From: Schleiferiaceae bacterium
GTDB taxonomy: Bacteria > Bacteroidota > Bacteroidia > Flavobacteriales > Schleiferiaceae
DNA length: 13,066 bases
Assembly: GCA_030829675.1 (NCBI GenBank)
Contig: JAURAE010000032.1
Coordinates: 1-13,066, forward strand
Direction: 5' to 3'
Shown piece after piece: positions 7,049 to 13,066 of this stretch. The notes beneath the pieces were generated by a model. The model was not told where the DNA came from, did no database searches, and saw nothing but the letters and a program-made list of their open reading frames with translations. The translations under genes were made by a program, and so were the position numbers. Within the stretch, counting starts at the first letter, position 1. The number at the start of each line of letters is the position of its first letter.

Positions 7049-9790
7049 ATGCACTACCGCATTGCCATCAAACTCCTCCTCCTTTTAGCGCTCTCACTCC
7101 AAGTAAAGGCTCAGAATCTCTCGGGTACTATCATGGAAAAAGGAAGCCGTGAGCCCGTGCCCAATGCACTGGTTGAAATCCCCAACGGGGCAAAAGTGGT
7201 GTCGGATCCGAATGGCCGTTTTCAGATTCCCGTCAGTTCTTGGCCTACGGAAATGGTGCTATCAGCCTTTGGCTACGAAACACGCCGAGTTCAGGTGAAA
7301 GAAAATTCGGCCAAGTTGGAAATCACTCTCACCCCGAGCGCTGTGGTCTTGGAGGATGCCTTGATCGTCGCGTCAAAAATCAGCGAAAAACAAAAGCAAT
7401 CCCCCATATCGGTCGAAGCCCTTGACCTCATCAGTATTCGCGAGGCGGCCGCTCCCAGCTTTTATGAGGCCTTGGGGAATATGAAGGGGGTGGATTTGAC
7501 CTCTGCGAGTATAGGCTTTAAAATCATCAACACCCGCGGATTTAACAGCACCAGTCCCGTCCGCAGCCTTCAAGTAATTGATGGCGTGGACAACCAAGCG
7601 CCGGGCCTGAATTTTTCTTTGGGCAATTTCTTGGGCGCCAGTGAGCTCGACGTGCAAAATGTGGACATTATTTCGGGCGCCGCCGGCGCGCTGTATGGAC
7701 CATCCGCATTCAATGGAGTAATAGCCATCCAAACGCGGGATCCCTACCTCACGCCCGGTAGTACTTTTCAAATCAAGGTAGGAGAAAGAGCATTGCGCGA
7801 GGTAGCCTTTCGCTGGGCGGAAGCCTACCAGCGGCCCGATGGGTCGCCCTCCTGGGCATTGAAGTTGAATGTCTATGCATTAGGGGTGAATGATTGGGAG
7901 GCGACCAATATGAATCCCACGGATGGATCCAAAAGTGCGGCGACCAACCCCGGAGGCTACGATGCCGTGAACCGCTATGGAGATGAAATTGCCCACGACG
8001 ACGGCGGGGATGTGAAAACCTATGCAGGAATTGGCACGTATCATCGTCGGGGCATTGAGGAGGAGGCCCTGGTGGATTACAACACCAAGAACCTCAAAGT
8101 AGCCACAGCCGTCCATTACCGGACCAAAACCGGTTTGGAAACTATTTACAGCCTCAATTTTGGCAGCGGAACGACCGTATACCAGGGGGATAACCGCTTC
8201 AGCCTCAAGGACATATTGTTCCTTCAAAACCGGGTCGAGATTCGCCAAAAGGACGACTGGTTCATCCGAGCCTACACCACACATGAGGATGCCGGGAATA
8301 CCTATGATGCCTACTTCACCGCCCTGCGCATGCAAGATTCGGTGCTCCATGAAGGATTTTGGGCCAATCAGTACCGGTCTTTTTGGAATATTTTTCAAAA
8401 GTCGAAAGTCAAGGCTTTGGCGGGCTACCCGTCTGAATCCCTGCCCAATCAGGAGTTTAGTGACCAAATGGCTCAAATGTGGGCCATGTATCCCGATGCC
8501 TTTGCCTCCTTCCATGAGAGCAATCGAGGGTGGATCAACGGGGCCTACGATCCGGATAGCACATTAATTCCGGGAACGGCCGCCTTTGAGGCCCTCAAGC
8601 AGAAAATTATCACCACCCCGTTCCATGAAGGGGGTAGCCAGTTTTTTGACCGGTCTTCTTTAGCCCATATCCAGGGCCAGCGCAACCTCGATGTGGGAAG
8701 CTGGGGGAACCTCTATGTGGGCGGAAACTATCGCCGCTTTGCACCGAACTCACGTGGGACCATATTTAGCGACACGGGCAATGTTCAGCTTCGGGTCCAA
8801 GAAGTGGGCTTCTTTGCGGGACACAAGAAAGAAACGGAAAAACTCTTGTGGAATGCCTCCATCCGAGTCGACAAGAACCAAAACTTCCGATGGTTGATTT
8901 CCCCCGCTGTTTCTTTAGTGTACAAACCCAATGACCATGCTGTTTGGCGCGTAGGGTTGACCTCGGCGATTCGAAATCCGACCCTTCAGGATCAATACCT
9001 CTACTACAATGTCGGCCGCGCCTTGCTCTTGGGAAATTTGAACGGATATGATTCCTTGGTGACCATTGACCATGTGTCCGACTTCCTTGCCGGTTCGCCG
9101 CAAGCTCGCGCCAGTTGGGTGTGGGATTATTATTCCATCGCCGGGGTTCGGCCCGAAAAAGTGAAGAGCGTGGAGGTAGGCTACCGGGATACATGGTGGG
9201 AAAAAATCTATGTGGACGCCACCTACTACTACAGTTGGTACGATGATTTTATTGGATACCATGTCGCCTTGAAGATTGAAGATGATCCAGGCGGCAGTGC
9301 GGCCGATCGCTTGAAATCGGCCCAGGCATACCGAATCGCGTCCAACGCGTCACAAACGGTCACAACACAGGGTTTTAGCGTCGGCGCGAATTATTACTTC
9401 AAGCGCTACACGCTGGCGGGCAATTACAGCTGGAATGTTCTCAACGCCGGGGCCGATGACCCCATCATTCCGGCCTACAATACCCCAGAACACAAATACA
9501 ACCTGTCCTTTTCTGCACGGGATTTGGACTGGAAAATCCGGCAGGGAAGCCTTGGCTACTTGATTAGCCACAAATGGGTAGAGGGATTCGTTTTCGAAGG
9601 ATCTCCCCAATTCACCGGGGCCATTCCAAGCTACCGGTTGACCGATGCTCAGGTAACGTGGACGAACAATGCGGGGGACTGGACCATCAAGTTGGGTGCA
9701 AGCAATATCCTAAATCGAAAGGTGGTTCAAGTCTATGGCGGTCCGGCAGTCGGTAGACTCATGTACTTGTCCACTACAGTAATTCTTTAG
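7049..9790 (+). CDS. TonB-dependent outer-membrane receptor with carboxypeptidase-regulatory-like N-domain
   Basis: This 913-residue protein has a signal peptide (1-21, ending VKAQ). A carboxypeptidase-D-regulatory-like beta-sandwich follows (about 23-100, LSGTIMEKGSREPVPNALVE ... FGYETRRVQV). A TonB-box-like segment lies near 101-109 (LEDALIVAS), then a plug domain (about 112-232, with NTRGFNS, LQVIDGVDNQ and VDIISGAAGALYGPSAFNGV) and a 22-strand-type barrel to the C-terminus. It would bind a ligand at the cell surface and import it using TonB/ExbBD energy. No SusD-like lipoprotein adjoins it, so a classic SusCD glycan pair is not supported. The ligand could be a peptide, siderophore, vitamin or other small product. 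The downstream gene is a secreted alpha/beta-hydrolase-like protein 47 bp away with no terminator between, so the two are probably co-transcribed. Base composition is visibly more GC-rich than in the protease gene upstream. Confidence 0.93.
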   Translation: MHYRIAIKLLLLLALSLQVKAQNLSGTIMEKGSREPVPNALVEIPNGAKVVSDPNGRFQIPVSSWPTEMVLSAFGYETRRVQVKENSAKLEITLTPSAVVLEDALIVASKISEKQKQSPISVEALDLISIREAAAPSFYEALGNMKGVDLTSASIGFKIINTRGFNSTSPVRSLQVIDGVDNQAPGLNFSLGNFLGASELDVQNVDIISGAAGALYGPSAFNGVIAIQTRDPYLTPGSTFQIKVGERALREVAFRWAEAYQRPDGSPSWALKLNVYALGVNDWEATNMNPTDGSKSAATNPGGYDAVNRYGDEIAHDDGGDVKTYAGIGTYHRRGIEEEALVDYNTKNLKVATAVHYRTKTGLETIYSLNFGSGTTVYQGDNRFSLKDILFLQNRVEIRQKDDWFIRAYTTHEDAGNTYDAYFTALRMQDSVLHEGFWANQYRSFWNIFQKSKVKALAGYPSESLPNQEFSDQMAQMWAMYPDAFASFHESNRGWINGAYDPDSTLIPGTAAFEALKQKIITTPFHEGGSQFFDRSSLAHIQGQRNLDVGSWGNLYVGGNYRRFAPNSRGTIFSDTGNVQLRVQEVGFFAGHKKETEKLLWNASIRVDKNQNFRWLISPAVSLVYKPNDHAVWRVGLTSAIRNPTLQDQYLYYNVGRALLLGNLNGYDSLVTIDHVSDFLAGSPQARASWVWDYYSIAGVRPEKVKSVEVGYRDTWWEKIYVDATYYYSWYDDFIGYHVALKIEDDPGGSAADRLKSAQAYRIASNASQTVTTQGFSVGANYYFKRYTLAGNYSWNVLNAGADDPIIPAYNTPEHKYNLSFSARDLDWKIRQGSLGYLISHKWVEGFVFEGSPQFTGAIPSYRLTDAQVTWTNNAGDWTIKLGASNILNRKVVQVYGGPAVGRLMYLSTTVIL

Positions 9791-9837
9791 GATTCATTTT
9801 GTTATCGTAAATTACCCGAACAAATTCACTTAAACTT

Positions 9838-11445
9838 ATGAGAAAAACGTACTCTTTTTTACTTGCTTCGGCCCTGAGCTTCCTGGTGGTAGGAAGCGCT
9901 TCGGCTCAACAGCGGTATCTCGATGAAGTCTTTACGACTTCACAGATCACCCACATTCCGGATGTGGCCTATGGTTACAACTTCAGCCAATATGTTCCGG
10001 CAGCGATGGGTGGCCCCATGGTCATCCCCATGTATGCGGACATTTTCATGCCGGATACATCCGTAGATGCAGAGGCATCGCGCCCAGTCATCGTGCTGCT
10101 TCACACGGGTTCCTTCCTTCCTCAGGGCATGGCTTCGCCCATGGGCTCGCGCAAGGACTCGGCCATCACGGAAATTGCTCTTCGCTTTGCACGTCGGGGT
10201 TTTGTGGTCTTCTCCGCATCTTACCGACTAGGATGGCTGGCGAACTCAACGAACCTGGATTTACGACGGGGTACCAACCTCTTAGCTGTATACAACGCAG
10301 TTCAAGACGCCAAAGTGGGCGTGCGCGCTATACGCGCATCCAAGATTGTCTTCGGTGATCCGTACCGCATAGATCCCAACTTCATCTCCATGATGGGTGT
10401 TGGATCCGGTGGTTACATCTCTTTAGCGTATGCGTCCATTGACAATTACTCCGAAGTGGCGAGCCCCACGAAATTCCAATATTCTGCAGCCGGTACAGGC
10501 ATCTTTGGTGATTCGGTGAATGCCGGAGATCCCTATGTGGATACTGCGATCGTGGGAGACTGGAATGGCTACGGAGGAGAGGCTACGATCATTGGCACAC
10601 ACCCCGTTACCGGATTGCCCTTGGTGGACCAGAATCAGCCTGGGCGCAATATCCCCTTGTATGCAGGGGTTCCGCACAATGTGAATCTCGTCATCAACTT
10701 GGGTGGCGCGCTAGGTGACTCCGCGTGGGTTGCTCAAGGAGATGCCCCCATGGTTTCTTTCCATAGTCGCTACGACTTCTTTGCCCCGTATTATCGAGGC
10801 ATGGTCAATGTTCCGATTGCCGGAACCTTCTTTCCAGTCGTAGAAGTCGCTGGAAGCCACACCGCCGTGAAAATCGCGAACACCTTTGGTAACAACAGTG
10901 TGCTCGGCGCATCTTCCCTGACGGATTCGTACTCGGTCAAGGCACGTAGCAATCCGCACAACATCGGAAGCCAAGAGAATATCTATACGTTCAACATGCT
11001 TCCTCCGAATGCTTCGATGCCCTTCCGCATCAATGCAAATCCGTGGGATTGGTGGGATCCCAATCACCCCCTTACGGTGAACGAGACGAACCCAAACCTC
11101 AAGGCGCAATCATTGCTGTACATCGATACGGTGATGGCGTTTACGATGCCTAGAATGGCCAATGCGATGAATGCCGTAGGATATTCCATCGGCCAAGAAG
11201 AGCCGGCCACGCTTTCTGTGACGATGAGTCCAAACCCGACGGCAGGCGTTGCCTACGTTCGAGTCGAGGGAGCAAAGGTGAACCGTGTACTCGTGATGGA
11301 CATCCTCGGTCGCCCAGTTTATCAATCTGATGTGCCCCAAGTGCGTGAGGTAGAATTGCCTTCATTTGCTTGGCCCCGTGGCTCCTACATTGTTCGCGTA
11401 GAAACGGACCATGGAACCCAAACGCTCAAATTGATTCGTGAGTAA
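9838..11445 (+). CDS. T9SS-exported alpha/beta-hydrolase-fold protein (esterase/lipase-like) with altered nucleophile elbow
   Basis: This 535-residue protein has a signal peptide (1-24, ending SASAQ). An alpha/beta-hydrolase domain spans about 50-440, with a secretion tail at about 458-535 (MSPNPTAG, VMDILGRPVY, GSYIVRVE, LKLIRE), typical of T9SS type A. The core strand and oxyanion region reads PVIVLLHTGSF (83-93). The elbow is MMGVGSGGYISLAYAS (185-200). Candidate acid Asp313 lies in SFHSRYDFFAPY, which matches the usual HGxxDxxVPY, and candidate His341 lies in AGSHTA. Aligned by eye with the common GxSxGG elbow, the nucleophile position is Gly189 and the serine is one place later (Ser190), so activity is uncertain. 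It follows the TonB receptor by 47 bp and precedes a strong terminator. Likely surface-exposed or released; it may process or bind the receptor's ligand. Alternatives are an inactive binding protein or an esterase with a shifted Ser. Confidence 0.85.
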   Translation: MRKTYSFLLASALSFLVVGSASAQQRYLDEVFTTSQITHIPDVAYGYNFSQYVPAAMGGPMVIPMYADIFMPDTSVDAEASRPVIVLLHTGSFLPQGMASPMGSRKDSAITEIALRFARRGFVVFSASYRLGWLANSTNLDLRRGTNLLAVYNAVQDAKVGVRAIRASKIVFGDPYRIDPNFISMMGVGSGGYISLAYASIDNYSEVASPTKFQYSAAGTGIFGDSVNAGDPYVDTAIVGDWNGYGGEATIIGTHPVTGLPLVDQNQPGRNIPLYAGVPHNVNLVINLGGALGDSAWVAQGDAPMVSFHSRYDFFAPYYRGMVNVPIAGTFFPVVEVAGSHTAVKIANTFGNNSVLGASSLTDSYSVKARSNPHNIGSQENIYTFNMLPPNASMPFRINANPWDWWDPNHPLTVNETNPNLKAQSLLYIDTVMAFTMPRMANAMNAVGYSIGQEEPATLSVTMSPNPTAGVAYVRVEGAKVNRVLVMDILGRPVYQSDVPQVREVELPSFAWPRGSYIVRVETDHGTQTLKLIRE

Positions 11446-11465
11446 CCCCACGAACGCAAATTTCG

Positions 11466-11494
11466 AAGGGCCGCAGCAATGCGGCCCTTTTTTT
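11466..11494 (+). terminator. Intrinsic terminator of the receptor-hydrolase unit
   Basis: A perfect 10-bp stem, AAGGGCCGCA (11466-11475) with TGCGGCCCTT (11480-11489), encloses a GCAA tetraloop. The stem's final TT starts a run of seven T (11488-11494). It begins 20 bp after the hydrolase stop and is a textbook Rho-independent terminator. Confidence 0.95.
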
Positions 11495-11630
11495 GTGCGC
11501 TCAAAGTCATCGTGCACCGCAATGCTCACGGGGTCTATCCGTCCTGTCTATATCCAAAGCTTTTACCGCAGCATGAGGGGAAAGTATCTCGCAGAATGAA
11601 TACTTCGAGACCCTTCGAGCGACAATGCGC

Positions 11631-11638
11631 TACCTTTG
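11631..11638 (+). promoter_or_regulatory. Bacteroidota -7 promoter element (TACCTTTG) for the helicase gene
   Basis: TACCTTTG matches the Bacteroidota sigma-A -7 consensus TAnnTTTG exactly. It sits downstream of a terminator and 47 bp before the helicase ATG, giving a leader of about 40 nt. A -33 TTTG is not obvious; TTCG at 11604-11607 is the nearest candidate. The rest of the 240-bp gap (11446-11685) shows no convincing gene or RNA. Confidence 0.55.
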
Positions 11639-11685
11639 CCACGCCGCACCGGGCGGCATGACGCGCAATAGCTCCTATACCAGCG

Positions 11686-12987
11686 ATGAAGTTTACAGAT
11701 TTTGGTCTCAACGACGCCCTCTTAGACGCCCTCTATTACATGAATTTTGAGGACGCGACCGAAATTCAAGACAAAGCCATTCCCCTCATTTTAGAAGGAA
11801 AAGACGTCATCGGCTGTGCGCAGACGGGCACCGGGAAGACGGCGGCGTTTGTTCTGCCCATTCTGAACCACATTTCGGAAAGTACGGTCGGGGGGGTGCA
11901 AACATTAATTCTTTGTCCCACGCGAGAATTGGCCATTCAAATTGACCACCAAATCCAAGGATTGGCCTACTTCGCGCAAGCGACGTGTCATGCCGTGTAC
12001 GGAGGAGGAGATGGTGTCGCCTGGGATCAGGAAGCCGTGGCCTTGAAGGGCGGTGCGGACATCATCATTGCGACACCCGGGCGACTGCTTTCGCACATGG
12101 AGCAAGGAAATGTGGACTTTTCGGAGGTCAAGCACTTGATTTTGGACGAAGCAGACCGCATGCTCGACATCGGTTTTTATGATGACATCATTCGCATCAT
12201 CAAGACCCTACCCGAAAAACGTCAAAGTCTCATGTTTTCGGCCACCATGGCGCCCAAGATTCGAAACTTAGCGAAGGAAATTCTAGACAATCCGGAAGAG
12301 ATTTCGGTCGCAATATCCAAACCTGCAGACGGGGTGACGCAACAGATCTACCTCGCCCACGAAGAGCAGAAAATCGGATTAACTCAGCATTTGCTCAAGG
12401 ATAAAGATGGCTTTGCGAGCATTATCATCTTCTGTTCGACTAAGCGCAAAGTAGAACAGCTCACACGTAAGCTCGCTCAACGCAATTATTCGGTGCAGGG
12501 CATGTCCTCGGACTATGAGCAAGACGCGAGGGAGAAGGCACTAAGCGCTTTCAAGGCAGGACGTACACGCATTATGGTGGCCACGGATGTCATGAGTCGC
12601 GGAATTGATATCAAAGGCATCGACTTGGTGATCAACTACGATGTCCCAAATGATGCGGAGGATTACGTGCACCGCATTGGTCGAACGGCTCGGGCCAAAA
12701 CCGAAGGCATGGCCATCACGTTCGTTTGTTCAGAGGACATGTATAAACTAACCAAAATCGAGCGCCTCATTGACCGCGATTTTGAAAAGCTAACCCCCCC
12801 AGAACATCTCGGCGAAGCACCGGTATGGAACCCTAGTGGACGAGGTGCCGGCCGAGGAGGTCGCGCCGGAGGATCCGCAAATTTTAGCCGCGGCGCAGGG
12901 GGGGGCAAATCTGGCGGTTTTCGCGACGGAAAGTCGCGTCAAAAGGGGCCTCGCCCCGCAGGCGGAGGATCAGCGCCTGGGGCCTGA
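11686..12987 (+). CDS. DEAD-box ATP-dependent RNA helicase, RhlE/DeaD-like, with Gly/Arg-rich tail
   Basis: This 433-residue protein carries the complete DEAD-box motif set. The Q motif is FTDFGL ... EIQDKAIP (Gln28). Motif I is AQTGTGKT (45-52), Ia PTREL (78-82), Ib TPGR (130-133), II DEAD (154-157) and III SAT (185-187). Motif IV is IIFCSTK (247-253), V VATDVMSRGIDI (298-309) and VI HRIGRTAR (329-336). It should unwind short RNA duplexes in the cytoplasm, as in ribosome assembly, mRNA decay or cold adaptation. The motif region SSDYEQDAREKAL (274-286) uses the SSDxEQ form I associate with Bacteroidota members of the family. Residues about 383-433 are a disordered, basic Gly/Arg/Ser tail expected to bind RNA. 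The start is set by the Q motif three residues in. It has its own promoter after a terminator, so it is not part of the receptor unit. Confidence 0.95.
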   Translation: MKFTDFGLNDALLDALYYMNFEDATEIQDKAIPLILEGKDVIGCAQTGTGKTAAFVLPILNHISESTVGGVQTLILCPTRELAIQIDHQIQGLAYFAQATCHAVYGGGDGVAWDQEAVALKGGADIIIATPGRLLSHMEQGNVDFSEVKHLILDEADRMLDIGFYDDIIRIIKTLPEKRQSLMFSATMAPKIRNLAKEILDNPEEISVAISKPADGVTQQIYLAHEEQKIGLTQHLLKDKDGFASIIIFCSTKRKVEQLTRKLAQRNYSVQGMSSDYEQDAREKALSAFKAGRTRIMVATDVMSRGIDIKGIDLVINYDVPNDAEDYVHRIGRTARAKTEGMAITFVCSEDMYKLTKIERLIDRDFEKLTPPEHLGEAPVWNPSGRGAGRGGRAGGSANFSRGAGGGKSGGFRDGKSRQKGPRPAGGGSAPGA

Positions 12988-13066
12988 TTCTAGCAGCTCA
13001 TCCAAATCCAGCGCCCTCGAGAACATTTGAAGCGCCCCGAATTGGTCGCGAGGCCAATCGGTTTCC
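12970..13066 (-). CDS. Possible C-terminal end of a convergent gene entering from the right edge
   Basis: Read on the minus strand from 13065, a frame stays open for 31 codons to TGA (12972-12970): ETDWPRDQFGALQMF then SRALDLDELLESGPRR. The acidic, amphipathic, leucine-rich composition looks like real protein, unlike the other minus frames. It would overlap the helicase 3' end by 18 bp in a tail-to-tail arrangement. The fragment is too short for family assignment, and a chance open frame cannot be excluded. Confidence 0.4.
   Translation of the reverse strand, partial: ETDWPRDQFGALQMFSRALDLDELLESGPRR
13037..13061. other. Hairpin with GCGA tetraloop after the helicase gene
   Basis: CCGAATTGGTC (13037-13047) pairs with GGCCAATCGG (13052-13061), with one bulged A and one G-U pair, around a GCGA loop. 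No T-tract follows within view, so terminator function is unproven. It lies inside the possible convergent coding end. Confidence 0.3.

Noticed and set aside
7373..7771. 132-codon minus-strand ORF under the receptor plug domain
   Set aside because: The plus-strand frame encodes unmistakable plug motifs; the antisense frame has no family features.
7880..8515. 211-codon minus-strand ORF inside the receptor gene
   Set aside because: It lies antisense to a clearly conserved TonB receptor barrel, has no recognisable domain or signal, and is the sort of long shadow frame expected opposite GC-rich coding sequence.
9791..9837. Possible promoter or hairpin between receptor and hydrolase genes (TTTGTT at 9798 with AACAAA at 9819)
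   Set aside because: The stem is only 6 bp with a 15-nt loop and there is no TAnnTTTG element, so neither a terminator nor a separate promoter is supported.
11479..11661. 60-codon plus-strand ORF between the hydrolase and helicase genes
   Set aside because: It starts within the loop and right arm of a strong terminator hairpin and runs across the likely helicase promoter. Its composition is not protein-like (many His, Arg, Cys and Pro).
12836..13030. 64-codon plus-strand ORF at the helicase end
   Set aside because: It is a frame-shifted shadow of the Gly/Arg-rich helicase tail; its Ala/Glu/Ser-rich reading arises from the repetitive GC-rich codons.

Overview
The window looks like chromosomal DNA of a Bacteroidota bacterium, most likely a flavobacterium-like marine or environmental lineage. 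Two large secreted proteins end in type IX secretion (T9SS) type A sorting domains. There is a TonB-dependent receptor with an N-terminal carboxypeptidase-regulatory-like domain. Starts lack clear Shine-Dalgarno sequences, and at least one good TAnnTTTG (-7) promoter box is present. This assignment is inference from families and signals; no marker gene gives a genus.

Left part (1-1591, minus strand): two exported NTF2/SnoaL-fold proteins lie 15 bp apart in one likely operon. The first-transcribed gene (677-1591) carries two tandem copies of the fold. The second (1-661) runs off the window and looks like a lipoprotein with one NTF2-like half followed by a TPR-like helical stretch. A 221-bp divergent intergenic region (1592-1812) with several short repeats separates them from the rest.

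Middle (1813-6899, plus strand): one 1640-residue secreted subtilisin-family (S8) protease with an intact Asp/His/Ser triad. It is followed by a long mosaic of beta-sandwich, Ig-like, LamG-like, starch-binding-like and Ig/PKD-like modules and a T9SS tail. Its stop codon overlaps (GTGA) the start of a 55-residue single-pass membrane protein that is easily missed.

Right part (7049-11494, plus strand): a TonB-dependent outer-membrane receptor and, 47 bp downstream, a T9SS-exported alpha/beta-hydrolase-fold protein whose nucleophile elbow looks altered. A strong intrinsic terminator closes this unit. Together they suggest a cell-surface module in which a secreted hydrolase or binding protein acts on a substrate taken up by the receptor; the substrate cannot be read from the sequence.

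Far right (11631-13066): an independently promoted DEAD-box RNA helicase with a Gly/Arg-rich tail. Its 3' end appears to overlap the 3' end of a convergent gene that enters from the right edge. No rRNA, tRNA, CRISPR array, transposon or phage gene was seen. I found no clear evidence of a wholly new multi-gene system. The items most worth a second look are the coupled small membrane protein, the hydrolase with a displaced serine, and the receptor-hydrolase pair.
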